From: Dipteris shenzhenensis
Taxonomy: Eukaryota > Polypodiophyta > Polypodiopsida > Gleicheniales
Length of the DNA: 64,000 nucleotides
NCBI GenBank assembly: GCA_047967505.1
Contig: CM106538.1
Direction: 5' to 3' (one strand)
Under the pieces are notes generated by a model. That model did not search any database, was not told the origin of the DNA, and worked only from the letters and a program-made list of their open reading frames with translations. A program made the position numbers and the translations under genes. Positions 23,107 through 33,285 of the stretch are shown one piece after another; position 1 is the first letter of the stretch; every line of letters begins with the position of its first letter.

Positions 23107-23508
23107 CCGTTGTGCATTTATGTCACCGACTTGTTAGCTACATATGCGGTTGGTATACCGCCCATGAATAATAGCTGGATGACAACTATCCTTATGTACT
23201 CTAGTTCATGGCTCAGTTAGTATGCCACCTTAGTTAGCTGAGTTTGGTTTGAGACCCACATATAGGGTTCTTCTATTTCTTTGTACGAGAGTTCTTTTGG
23301 CTTTCACAACTAAGAAGAGGAAAATTGTTTTTAGCCTCCACCTTTGTGTGTATTCCCCATTGTGTATGTGAGAAAGCCGCAAGTGAGACTCCTTCCTTCT
23401 CTCCCACTATCTTCACATGACTATCAGTGCATAGACTAAATCTCATTTTTCTTTTTAAAAGAGTAATTTTCAGCAAAGTGTATCACAAAGAGCACCACAG
23501 TATCAACA
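23067..23508 (+). repeat. Copia-1 3' LTR (442 bp)
   Basis: Starts TGTTGA and ends TCAACA, a 6-bp terminal inverted repeat with the canonical TG...CA ends. A TATA-like CACATATAGGG at ~23257 sits about mid-LTR. No matching 5' LTR exists in the window, so target-site duplication cannot be checked. Confidence 0.85.
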
Positions 23509-23761
23509 AATAACAAGACATTCTTTGAATTCTTATGCCTTCCATCTATATATGCAGTTGAGCTTGACTTTTGTGAGGTATGTCTTTTGTAAATGAAAAA
23601 AATCCCTGCAAAGAATCTTCTTACAGAATAGCTCCTTTTCTTCTTATTCTCATTCTATCAATGCCGGCTTTAATATCTTGAAATACCTTTACAGAGACTG
23701 GAGGGGGATTTCAACATCATAGACCCAGATTTACAATGCAAGGCCTTGCTTTGCAAGTTTG
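23509..23761. other. Spacer between two LTR elements
   Basis: No gene seen; AT-rich with TTTGTAAATG and CCTTTACAGAGACTGG stretches. Confidence 0.5.
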
Positions 23762-24871
23762 TGGTTAGAGGTTAGGAAAGGTCACCTCCCCATCTCTAGG
23801 TCCCCAAATGAGGAGAGCATGGCGGAGGGAGACCTAGCGCTAGATCTACCCAAAGAAGAGAGAAGAGAGAGGGGTTTGCCACATGGGCAGCACCTCACAC
23901 GTTCATCCCAAGGTATGAGGATAGGTACATGGCCTGCATCAGTCCTAGAACATGGCAAGAAAAGGTGCAGCAAATGGAAAGGTCTATGAGCACGTACAAG
24001 GCTGTAGGAGGCTTGAGAGTAGGTATGGTTATGGCTAGGGAAGCCCTTAAGGGGTCATCCATTAGATAGGCCTAGCTAGGGCTAGGTGGATCCAGCCAAC
24101 TAGGGCAGGTTATGGGCATACCAAGGGTTGGGTCTCTTCATACCAAGAGGGTTTCAAATGGGCAGTGCCTTTCCCTTAAATAAGGCTAGGTTGGCTGGTC
24201 GGCTAGCCAACCAGTACCGCTAGCACATGGCCCTAAAAAGTGTCCCCATAACCCAATAAAAAGGGGGCTAGTGTGTCAATTGAAGGGGTCTGCAAGTCGG
24301 CCATAAGGGGCCTGTTGGACGGTTGATTTAGGGTAGGATTGCCTTATATAAAGGGAGGCCCTTGGCCTGATTTGAGCATCCAACAGTTCATCAAAAGTAC
24401 CGGAGCGGAAAGAAGCAACAACTACCTCAACCTAGGGCCTACATCCAGGAGGCAAAAAAGGGCCAGAGGTGTTGTAGACTGAGCTCACTTGGGGCTGAAT
24501 CCTAGGCTATCTACTAGGGTAGTAAGGTGTTGAGATCACGGACAGAGAGTCTACATAAGCTCGAGGTGAAGCACGTGGGCTCAGAGATCTAGGAGTGTAT
24601 CGGAGGTAGTAGGAGAGCATCTTTTGGTGAGGACAAAGGACCATAGTTTGATGGGACTTTGGCCCTTTGTTGTATTGTGTCCATTGGACGGAAATATTTT
24701 GTTGTCCTTATATCTCTTCTGAGCATTGTCTATTTACAATTCTACATATCTACGTGAAGCATGTTAAGTAAAGAAGTTTGTGATTCCACCCACACCAACA
24801 CACTATGTGAGCTTTTGGGATTTTCTATCAATCTTCCACCCTGCGTACCCTCTGTTGGTCGATTTTGACCT
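23762..24871 (+). repeat. Left LTR
   Basis: Begins TGGTTAGAGGTTAGGAAAGG and ends near GATTTTGACCT. A TATA box (CCTTATATAAAGGG, ~24343) precedes a GCATCCAACAGTTCA leader. Compared with the right LTR it carries many CAG-to-TAG and CTG-to-CTA differences. Confidence 0.9.
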
Positions 24872-25012
24872 TGAGTCAAGGCCCTAGGGAATCGACTTCC
24901 AAGACTGAAGGATTGTGCTCTTGCAAGGAGGGCAACTCAGGTTCAGTTAGGTGTGTACAGACTTGCAGATAGTGGTGTTTGCTTTTCAATTTTGTTGTGT
25001 GGTATAGTAGCA
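24872..25012 (+). other. Leader between left LTR and gag remnant
   Basis: No recognisable primer-binding site; no gene. Confidence 0.5.
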
Positions 25013-25950
25013 GAGATATCAGTTTCAAAAGCAGAAGCCTCTTCAGCCACTCCTCCAATCTCTTTCACTACCCCTAACTTTGGAGAGTCCAAGAAATTGG
25101 ATGGGAATAATTATCCCATCTAGAAGGTCTTTCAAGATTTGGAGTCAGTTAGTGGCTCGAAAACAATGGAGACTAACAATGGGAGAAGAGGCAAAGCCAG
25201 AGGATGTGCTGGACAAACATGGGACGACACTTTTAACGGTAGATGGAGATGAACTCAAAGCATGGGAGGATAGAGATACCCAATTCCTGGCCTTGATCAT
25301 TGGGACAACCGCTGACTTGGTAATTCCTCATATCTAGATGGCTGACACGTTAGTAGAGGTGTGGGCCATTCTGAAGGATCTGTATGAGGCGGATAATACA
25401 TCTCGGATATTGACTCTTCAGCATCAACTCTATAGTATCCATATGGATGAGGGAGATTCAGTTCATGACCACTTGACAAAAGTTAAGGTGGTGAGGGATC
25501 AACTAGCATCGATTGGTCAAAAGGTACTCAAGCCAATTGGCCTTGATGGTACTTGGGATGCTACCACGGAGTTTCAAGAGCTTCGTTATGACTGTGACAG
25601 CAGGATAGAGGACCAAACCTCTGACATTTGAGGAGTTGGGTCCTTCACTGCTACAGGAAGAGGCTCGGGAGAAGCTCTATAACAAAGACAACAACGACAA
25701 GGCGTTGCTGGCAAGGATAAAGCTAGTAATGGACAAAGCAAGCCTAGCGGTGGCACGCCCAAGTAGGATGATTTTGGAGATAAAGAGGACAGTTCCAGTA
25801 AGAAGAGGAAGTAGAAGAAGAAGTGCTTCTATTGTGATGAGCCAGGCCATTTTGCGAAGGATTGCAGAAAGAAGAAGGCGGGTCAAAAGAACAAGAAGAA
25901 AGAATCCAACTCAGATTCAGATGTTGATACAAAAGCTAATGTGGTAATCA
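25013..25950 (+). pseudogene. Decayed copia-type gag with CCHC zinc knuckle
   Basis: Gag forms the particle that packages element RNA. Frame-shifted pieces show the plant copia gag (UBN2/Retrotran_gag_2) pattern: KKLDGNNYPI followed by TAG where Trp is usual (~25119), LALIIGTTADLVIPHI, a TAG at 25335-25337, then MADTLVEVWAILKDLYEAD, LQHQLYSIHM and HLTKVKVVRDQLASIG. A zinc knuckle CFYCDEPGHFAKDC (CX2CX4HX4C) is at 25823-25866 in a different phase, so at least two frameshifts separate it from the N-terminal part. Downstream is a Lys/Asn/Ser-rich tail, as in related gags. Confidence 0.85.
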
Positions 25951-26330
25951 AAAAACTGTTCTTGGTGTCATATCCATGTGTTACTGAGGTGTCAGATATG
26001 CAAACCTAGAAGTCACAATAAAGATGCCTAACATTGAGATGTGGGTCGACGGGGAGTCAGAGACCTTTATGAAGGTGAAGGACAACAAGTGCTTGGACTC
26101 TTTCGAGTGCATGGTTGTTGATACTAACATGAGGTGGATTCTATGGAGTGCCCTAGGGTTTCAAGTTCAGATGGATGCTCTAGTTTAGAAGAAGGCTTTA
26201 TAGGATTACACAAGAGGTACACAGGTCATTTGTATGTGCCTCCATGAGGTACATGGTTTACTTTCAGAGCAAGCACAAAGGAAGTGTGACGTTCTAGTAC
26301 ATACTTGATGTCATTAATTTGAGCCTTTAT
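25951..26330. other. Degenerate internal region of the LTR element
   Basis: Short phrases such as MWVDGES and KCLDSFECMVVD can be read but do not match protease or integrase landmarks I know. Confidence 0.4.
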
Positions 26331-26625
26331 AGCATTCTGTGGAGAGAATCTGCTCTTCTTGGCTTGATATTTTGATTGAGGACCTAGGAAACATAGCTTG
26401 GATTGATGTCATTTTATCTATTGCCTGCAGTATCGTGAAGTTTGTCACGAAGAAACCCAAAATTCTCACTATCTATCAGACCTACAATGACCTCGAGCTA
26501 TTAAAACCTTCAATCACAAGGTTTGCTTACGTGGTGGAGAGGCTCGTGTGCTCCACCGCCTTGAGTACTCTGCCAACTCCCCCGAACCTCGCCAAGTGGA
26601 TGCAGATAAGGTGGACATGGAGAAG
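26331..26625 (+). pseudogene. hAT transposase fragment (DUF659-like region)
   Basis: The frame 26339-26629 reads LDILIEDLGNIAWIDVI, VKFVTKKPKILTIYQTYNDLELLKPSITRFAYVVERL. In plant hAT transposases the same order (DLLIEDLG...W, V.F.T....L, DLELLKP..TRFA) links DUF659 to the catalytic core. Only ~80 residues are recognisable and no RNase-H catalytic set or C-terminal dimerisation domain is seen. An acidic tail (DSMDDADDGDE, ~26828) lies ~200 bp downstream in another phase. Probably a hAT element inserted into, or captured by, the LTR element. Confidence 0.75.
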
Positions 26626-27811
26626 ATGAAGGCCATACTAGATATCCCACGAGAGGGGCTGAACATATATGCCATGTTGTATGAGAAGATGTCGACACCA
26701 ACAAATCGCACATGATCGCAGCCATCTACGGATGGTGCTAGCACTTCAGTTGCACCCAATGATAATGCTTCTTCTTCAATAGTGACACCTAGGACTCATT
26801 TAAGAACGAGGAGCCACAGGCTATCGATTCGATGGATGATGCAGATGATGGAGATGAGACTAGTATCGTACCTTCAATTGGACACTGCTAGCCTAGTACT
26901 ACTAGATTAGGCCCTAGGGACACTTCAAATGTGTCATAGTCTCTAGAGTCTCTTAGTCTAGAGTCTAGACTATGTTATTTCTTTTTTTAATGATCAGATG
27001 CAATACTGAGTTTACTTTGGCAAGTGGCTGCCATTTTTTTTCATGATTCATGATCATGGATGCTAGTAGATACTATGGGTGTGTTTTTATTCTTCTAACA
27101 TTGATATGTCACATGTGCCATGTCACATGGCTCATAAATTTGGAATCTGGATAATAGTAGATACTATGATGCTTTTTACTAACGCAGCTGCAAATTGTAA
27201 TCCATTTCAAATTGTTGTAACTGTTGTTGATTCTTGAATCTTGAAGCATCATTCATGAATGATAGATCATAGAATCATAGATGTTGAAGCATCATGCACG
27301 TTGCACGAGTCATGACTTAATAGTAGATGCTAAGTCATAATTTGTCACTTTAAGCATTATATTCATAATTAAATTATGTATAAAAATACACAAAAATTGC
27401 ACTATATTGCCGTTTCACGTTTCGTCATTTCGGCTCAGGCAGGAAACTTAGTTTCTAGCGTTTCTGCCATTTCCGTTTCAGCTGGCAACTATGATGGGTT
27501 GAAACAGACCATGAGAGCATGGTGCCGGGAAGACTCCCAGTTGTTTACTTATTATGAGGGGGATAGCTGGAAGATGGTGGCATCTGGATTGCTCAAGTTC
27601 GAGGGCGGCGGGACCATGACTAAAGGTGGCAGTGCCATCTGGTGCTACCTTCGATGGACATGTGTACCAACATGGTTTGCTTACGCAAGACCGGATCTGG
27701 AGGAGTAGGAGCCAGTGGTTGAAAAGTCAGGAATCGGAATTGACACCGGACTGTTCCAGAGGGTTTCATCATGGGAGCTGTTGGGTCAACTTCATCGATG
27801 AGTTGGCAATG
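26626..27811. other. Internal region of LTR element, unassigned
   Basis: Contains an unrecognised phrase (DMEKMKAILDIPREGLNIYA, ~26617-26680), AT-rich sequence resembling a hAT 3' region, and a TTTCACGTTTCGTCATTTCGG stretch (~27415) that could be a decayed transposon terminus. The + frame 27376-27708 (110 aa) is open and not low-complexity but has no family signature. Confidence 0.4.
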
Positions 27812-28928
27812 TGTTAGGGTGTTGGAAAGGTCACCTCCTCATCTATAAGCTCCCAAATGAGGAGAGCACGGGGGAGGGGGACCTAGGGCTAGATCTGCCC
27901 AAAGAGGAGAGAAAGAGGGGGCTGCCACATGGGCAGCACCTCACAGCTAACAAGGGCGGGTTTCTCCCAAGGTGGGAGTGCAGGTACATGGCCTGCATCA
28001 GGCTTGGAATATGGCAAGAAGAGGTGCAGCAAATGGCGATGTCTTATGAGCAGCTACAAGGCCTGCAGGAGGCCTGAGAGCAGGTGCAGTTATGGCAGGG
28101 GAAGACTTTAAGGAGTCGGCCATTGGACAGGCCTGCTTAGGGCTGGTTGGAGCCAGCCAACCAGAGCAGGTTATGGGCAGACCAAGGGCTGGGTCCCTAC
28201 ATACAAGGAGAGCTGCAAATGGGCAGTGCCCTGCCCTAAAATAGGGCTGGGCTGGCTGGTCGGCTGGCCAACCAGGTTGGCCAGCACACAGCCCTTAAAG
28301 TGTCCCCAAAGCCCCATAAAAAGGAGGTTGGTGGGTCAGTTGAAGGGGCCAGCAAGTCAGCCATAAGTGACCTGCTGGTCAGTTAATTTGGGGCAGGATT
28401 GCCCAATATAAAGGGAGGCCCTTGGCCTCATTTGAGCATCCAACAGTTCAGCAAGCAGTGGAGCAGAAAGAAGCAGCAACTGCCTCAACCTAGGGCCTAC
28501 ATCCAGGAGGCAAAGGAGGGCCAGAGGTGATGCAGACTGAGCTTACTTGGGGCTGAAGCCTAGGCTGTCTACCAGGGCAGTAAGGTGTTGAGATGACGGA
28601 CGGAGAGTCTACATAAGCTCGAGGTGGAGCACGCAGACTCAGGGATCTAGGAGTGTCTCGGAGGTCGTAGGACAGCATCTTTTGGTGAGGACAAAGTACC
28701 ACGGTATGGTGGGACTTTGGCCCTTTGTTGTATTGTGTCCATTGGACGGAAATATTTTGTCGGTCCTCTCTCTCTTCTGAGCATTGTCTATTTACTGTTC
28801 TGCACATCTATGTGAAGCACGTTAAATAAAGAAGTTTGTGATTCCACCCACACCACACACTGTGTGAGCTGCTAGGCTATTCTATCAGTTTTCCACTGTG
28901 TGTACCCTCTGTTGGTCGATTTCTAACA
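27812..28928 (+). repeat. Right LTR
   Basis: Begins TGTTAGGGTGTTGGAAAGG and ends TTTCTAACA, so TGTTAG/CTAACA ends are preserved. The TATA region reads CCAATATAAAGGG (~28408) instead of TTATATAAAGGG in the left LTR. Confidence 0.9.
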
Positions 28929-29185
28929 GAGACTTGCACTTTCTCCGCTGCAACCTCACGTGGGCACAATGGCAATTTTCTTTTGCCACAGGCAGTGCAT
29001 TTTCCCATGGCACATTTCGGTGGATGGAAGGTAAATCCAACTGGTATTGCACACAATATGGACTCCCAAAGGCCCGTTACACTTTTACATACACATTTCA
29101 AGGATCTGCAAACGAGGGATCCAATCTGAGCAACATATATGTCACAAGAAATCCTTTTGATTTCGATTTTCTTGTGGAGAAGTAG
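28929..29185 (+). other. Unrecognised coding-like stretch
   Basis: A frame open from the LTR end to TAG 29183-29185 encodes ~85 residues rich in aromatic and polar residues (WAQWQFSFATGSAFSHGTFRWM, in two parts; YTFTYTFQGSANEGSNLSN). The composition looks like folded protein rather than repeat. I do not recognise a family. It has no own Met (the upstream Met lies in the LTR) and starts exactly at the LTR junction, so it could be an exon of a host gene cut by the insertion. A possible donor GGAAG/GTAAAT occurs at ~29030. Confidence 0.3.
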
Positions 29186-30883
29186 CATCCAAATGCTGTA
29201 TGAACTGATGTGACGTCAAGCGGCAATGATGAGTTGCCAAAGAGGAGTGGGTGGAACATGTCTCAACCAACGTAGATCAGATGTGTTATCACACAATTGC
29301 TACATTGGCTAGAGCTGTTCCTGATCACAAGTTCATTCACTACCCATAAATTGTATATATTGCTCAAACTTGAGGGACGAGATAAGTATTCAACTAAGGG
29401 AGAGTGAGAAAGAGAAAACTAAAATGGAAGACAGGTCGTGTAGGCTAAGCTTTCCTTCACCCAGTGAATTTACCTTCTGCTTACAAAGCATGCAGGTTTC
29501 TTTGGCTCTCAGTGAAACTCACACAACAAATTAACACAACTTTATAAACAAAGGATCTCAAATCTTTTGTCCTATCTACCTTCCAACCGCACAACTCTTC
29601 TTCCGCTTCTGATCTGGGGGGTAATCACTGATGTGGGAGGTGTTTGAGAGACTTGTCTCTGCATATCAACCGATTGTTGTTTCAAGCCTTTAGGAATATT
29701 GCTCTACCTGCCACCAAAACCAAGGTGAGAACCTACATTATACATCTCCAGTAACTCCTTACGAACGATATTAACTATGCATTGTCTTAAGCTATCCATC
29801 TTGAAGGACCTGTGTCTCCCACACCCATGTCTCAAGTTTCTCTGCTGTTGAGAACCACTTCAACTTTAAAACAACAATTGAGAGAGAGAGAGAGAATGCT
29901 CAATTAATGCTTAGCTAACTAGTGTTTGAGTGCTACTTAGTACTAGTCGCTACTACTAGCATTTCTTAGCGATCAATGTTAGTAGAGCACATTATTATGC
30001 TCATTAACGGTTAGCTAATGAACAGGGAGTGCTAGTTAGTGAATAGTTATTGCTAGTGAGTGCTAGTAACAGAAACAAGCAATATCCTTTCTTGCAAACA
30101 GGAGCACTATCCAATGAGTGACTTTGATTAGTATTCGAATTAAAAAGTTATAGAGAGCAAGAGAATAGAACCAGATAGCGGTGGGGAGTTGTGCCCATGT
30201 TACCAACTGACATACATCTAGAGGAACATACCCAAACTCGCCTCCACTGAAAATTATGTTGAAATATTGCAGAAATTTCAGAGCAGTTTGTAACTGTTCA
30301 GTTGTTTCACGTTTCACAACTACACTCCTTGTCAGGCTCCTCGTTTGGGAGCTTACATGGGGGAGTTGGCCCCTCTTTACCAACAGAAATATACATCTAG
30401 ATGAAATGTAATTCCTGACAAGTCAAAACTGTTCCAAAAAATCATCCAGGGTAAGAGGCAATCAGTTTGGTTTCTTGAATATTCTCTCGACCTGTAACTT
30501 TTGCATCCTACTGAAAGAGGGACGCATCACATCCAAGGGTCATAATATTCAGACCCCAGTCCTATGTAATCCACATACCCGTGTATCTTACATTGAAACT
30601 TGTAGAATTTGATAAGGAAATTTTCCCACATAATGTACATCGGGGGCTATACAATGTTTATCCAAGTTTCATCTCTGATATATTCTCAGTGTGACAACTG
30701 CAATGAGTACACTGCATTTGACATCGTAGAATAAGTTGCTGCCTTGTTGGTGATTCCTAATCAGTAGTGATCTTGTAAGTGCTTTCAAAATCCCTCGTGT
30801 GCTTGCTGATGAGATCATTACTAGAAATGTAACCTTTCCATCTTGGAAATGAATTTGGTGGCATGCAGATAATTAGCATTCAA
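29186..30883. other. Intergenic DNA downstream of the PPR gene
   Basis: Holds a short (GA)n at ~29879-29894 and a region of CTAGT/GCTA-rich words (29915-30070). No gene is supported. Sequence at 30780-30883 is the decayed 3' part of the PPR gene's DYW domain (see findings). Confidence 0.5.
30818..30883 (-). pseudogene. Relic of the PPR gene's DYW deaminase domain
   Basis: Reading on past the TAA in the same frame gives LNANYLHATKFISKMERLHF then TAG. HATKFISKM corresponds to the 'CxDCHtATKfISKi' segment of DYW domains, and the residues before the stop (TAIQIPNIL) correspond to 'tPIrIiKNL'. Aligned without gaps, the two zinc-ligand cysteines are replaced by Asn and Tyr. The region with the catalytic HxE is deleted between residues ~770 and 773. 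Confidence 0.65.
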
Positions 30884-33229
30884 TTAAAGAATGTTTGGAA
30901 TTTGAATGGCTGTCATGTGGCCCAGAAAGTATAATGTGTGTTCATTTTCTGCATTCAATGTTGGCTGCATAGCTAAATTCAAGTGAGGTACATGCCCCTC
31001 CTTGGCCATTTGCAAGCTTATTTTCTTGAGCACATCATGTAAACCATCAGCTTCGTGGTAACTTTTATCTCCCACAACAAAATCATGCACCATGTTGTCA
31101 ACCTCAATGATGGCCATTCCAGGTTTTTTCAAAGCACGCACGTGATTTTGCATCTCCCATATATTTTTTGCATCTTGCCACATGCCAGCAGCCACATAGA
31201 GGTTTGACATGAGCACATATCCAGAAGCATGTTTATTATTTGTTCTTATAATACAATTAAAGCATTTTTTTGCTATTTCCACATTAAAGTAAGTTTTACA
31301 GTGATTTAGCAGAGATGTCCAGCCAGCAATGTTGTGCTTATATGGAATTGTATGAAGTACATCATCTGCTGCATTTAAGTCTCCAACACGGCCAAGAAGG
31401 TCCACCATACAATTGTAGATGTCCAGCGTTGGTTTTACGTCATGATCATCCCTCATCCACCTGAAATGATGGCAGCCTTCATTGACCAGGCCTACATGAC
31501 TACATGCAGAGAGGAGACTTACAAATACCCCATCATCTGGCTTCAGACCATCACCTCCCATGTCCTCGAAGTATTGCAAAGCCAACATATATTCACTAGA
31601 TTGTGCACAACCTTCAACCATTGCACTCCATGCCACCACATCTCGTTCTGGCAACACATCAAAAACTTTCCGAGCCTCATGAATACTCCCACACTTGACA
31701 TACATATCAATGAGCGTGTTGCCAAGAAGATTATCCCAGTCATAACCACTTTTAACAATGAACGCATGAGCAAGCTTGCCTTGGCACAGAGCTGATATCA
31801 TGCCACATGCTTTCAGGATGCTGACAAGCGTGACATTGTTTGGTTCCACTCCACCTTGTTGCATTTGCTGAAACAAATGGAGAGCCTCCTGACCATGACC
31901 CCATTGGGCATATCCTGCAATAATTGCACTCCATGTCACTACATCGCGTCTTGTCAATCTGTCAAAAACTCTGCGAGCATTCTCCATGCTACCACACAAC
32001 GCATACATGTTCATTATTGTGCTCCCAACATGTACGTCAGATTCAAACCCACTTTTAACAACGTGTCCATGAATGAGAATCCCCTGATCTAGAGCTGCAA
32101 TGTTAGAGCATGCCTTCAGTATGCACACAAAAGTAACATCATTTGGAGCAATGCCCTCTTGTTGCATATGCCTGAGAAGGGAGAGAGCCTCTCTTCCATA
32201 TCCACGTTGGGCATATCCAGCAATTATGGAACTCCATGTGATAACATTCCGATTGGGCAATTTATCAAAAACCATGCATGCATACTTGAGGCTCCCACAC
32301 TTTGTGTACATATCAATAAGAGCATTCCCTATGAATATATCTAACTCAAAGCCATTTTCGGTGATGTGGACATGAAATCGCTTGCCATGATCAAGAGTTA
32401 TTGTTCTGGAGCATGCTTGCAAAAGGCAAACGAAAGTAATATGGTTTGGCAGCATGCCTTCAGCTTGCATTTGCCAGAACAATTGGACAGCCTCACAACT
32501 ACTGTTCTGCTGGGCATATCCGGCAATCAGTGCACTCCATGTCACAATGTCTCTTGTTGGCATTTTATCAAACACATTTCGAGCAGCTTGAAGGCTTCCA
32601 CATTTGGCATACATGTCAATGAGTGTATTCCCAACATATAAATCTGAGTCACAACCACTTTCAATGATATGGACATGGATAACCTTGCCATGATCTAGAG
32701 CAGTTATGCCAGTGCATGCTTTAAGAGTCGCAACAAAAGCATATTCACTTGGTTTTACATTTAGCTTGTGCATTTCTTGATAAAGTTTAATAGCCTGCTC
32801 ACTTTCTCCAAGCTTGACATGTGCTGAAATAAGGGTACTCCATATGAATACGTTGGGTTTAAGGAGTTTGCCAAATACTTGGTTTGCTTCAAACAAACTC
32901 CCACATAAAGCAAACATGCGGATCAGGTAGCTCCCTAAATAGTTATTTGAATCAAGTCCCCTCCTCATGATCAGGCGATGCACTTTTCTGCCAGCCTCAA
33001 GATCTTTTCTGTTGATGCACCCCTGTAAAAGAGAGTGGAATATGCTGATAGGAATGCACAATCCCCCATAGTTCATCAGGTCTACAGCTCTAATAGCTTC
33101 ATCAAGGTGTCCTTCCTTACATAACTTAGCCAAGTCTTTTAAAGAATCCAGAAATTCCTCCGTTTCCACCACCCTGTTCAAATCCAGTGTTACTTGAGAG
33201 TGTTGCCCTATGTTCCAATAATTTCTCAT
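30884..33229 (-). CDS. PLS-class PPR protein with E domain and decayed DYW tail (781 aa)
   Basis: PPR proteins of this class bind single-stranded organelle RNA, mostly to specify C-to-U (or U-to-C) editing in mitochondria or plastids. About 18 motifs are visible: P/L/S triads at residues ~26-126, 127-228, 229-329, 330-430 and 431-531, then P2-L2-S2 at ~532-633. Signatures repeat as NTLIDMYAKCGS, VTWSALIAGYAQ and LKAC. E1/E2 follow (WTSLLNHCK near 637; KKPGMAIIEV 701-710; VHDFVVGDKSYHE 714-725). A full DYW domain would add ~95 residues; here only EHTL (763-766) and a few residues remain before TAA (30884-30886). No organelle transit peptide is apparent after Met1, and the sequence just upstream resembles a 3' splice site, so the N-terminus may lie in an upstream exon. 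Intronless otherwise. Confidence 0.95.
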   Translation of the reverse strand: MRNYWNIGQHSQVTLDLNRVVETEEFLDSLKDLAKLCKEGHLDEAIRAVDLMNYGGLCIPISIFHSLLQGCINRKDLEAGRKVHRLIMRRGLDSNNYLGSYLIRMFALCGSLFEANQVFGKLLKPNVFIWSTLISAHVKLGESEQAIKLYQEMHKLNVKPSEYAFVATLKACTGITALDHGKVIHVHIIESGCDSDLYVGNTLIDMYAKCGSLQAARNVFDKMPTRDIVTWSALIAGYAQQNSSCEAVQLFWQMQAEGMLPNHITFVCLLQACSRTITLDHGKRFHVHITENGFELDIFIGNALIDMYTKCGSLKYACMVFDKLPNRNVITWSSIIAGYAQRGYGREALSLLRHMQQEGIAPNDVTFVCILKACSNIAALDQGILIHGHVVKSGFESDVHVGSTIMNMYALCGSMENARRVFDRLTRRDVVTWSAIIAGYAQWGHGQEALHLFQQMQQGGVEPNNVTLVSILKACGMISALCQGKLAHAFIVKSGYDWDNLLGNTLIDMYVKCGSIHEARKVFDVLPERDVVAWSAMVEGCAQSSEYMLALQYFEDMGGDGLKPDDGVFVSLLSACSHVGLVNEGCHHFRWMRDDHDVKPTLDIYNCMVDLLGRVGDLNAADDVLHTIPYKHNIAGWTSLLNHCKTYFNVEIAKKCFNCIIRTNNKHASGYVLMSNLYVAAGMWQDAKNIWEMQNHVRALKKPGMAIIEVDNMVHDFVVGDKSYHEADGLHDVLKKISLQMAKEGHVPHLNLAMQPTLNAENEHTLYFLGHMTAIQIPNIL

Positions 33230-33232
33230 CGA

Positions 33233-33237
33233 CCTGA

Positions 33238-33284
<47 letters not shown>

Positions 33285-33285
33285 G
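33233..33285 (-). other. (CA)n tract ending in a 3' splice-site-like sequence before the PPR start
   Basis: On the - strand the sequence reads (CA)n CTTTCAG/GTCG ATG. Dinucleotide repeat occupies ~33240-33275, with GA repeat beyond. If real, the acceptor would be at 33233/33234, four bases before the chosen Met, and would join an upstream 5' exon. Confidence 0.4.

Larger units (their letters stand above)
20245..23508 (+). mobile_element. 5'-truncated Ty1/copia retrotransposon (Copia-1)
   Basis: Order is integrase, reverse transcriptase, RNase H, polypurine tract, 3' LTR, which is the Ty1/copia order. The 5' LTR, primer-binding site, gag and protease are absent: homology begins inside the GAG-pre-integrase region at the GLPKF boundary. 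All coding parts lie in one reading frame (phase 1) from 20245 to 23106, interrupted only by four TAG codons at 20956, 21109, 22252 and 22693. No indel frameshift is seen, so it is a recent or slowly indel-decaying copy that cannot express a polyprotein. Confidence 0.93.
23762..28928 (+). mobile_element. LTR retrotransposon with ~1.1-kb LTRs, gag remnant and hAT insert
   Basis: Two directly repeated ~1.1-kb LTRs bound a 2.9-kb internal region. The internal region has a decayed copia-type gag but no recognisable protease, integrase or RT, so it is non-autonomous or gutted. A hAT transposase piece lies in its second half. The flanking 5 bp do not form an obvious target-site duplication, and I see no clean tRNA-iMet primer site after the left LTR (sequence TGAGTCAAGGCC). 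Confidence 0.88.

Noticed and set aside
23762-28928. Target-site duplication of the 5.2-kb LTR element
   Set aside because: Flanking five bases (left AGTTTG region, right GAGAC) do not match.
31442-32641. Plus-strand frames of 60-117 aa within the PPR gene
   Set aside because: Antisense shadows of the PPR coding sequence.
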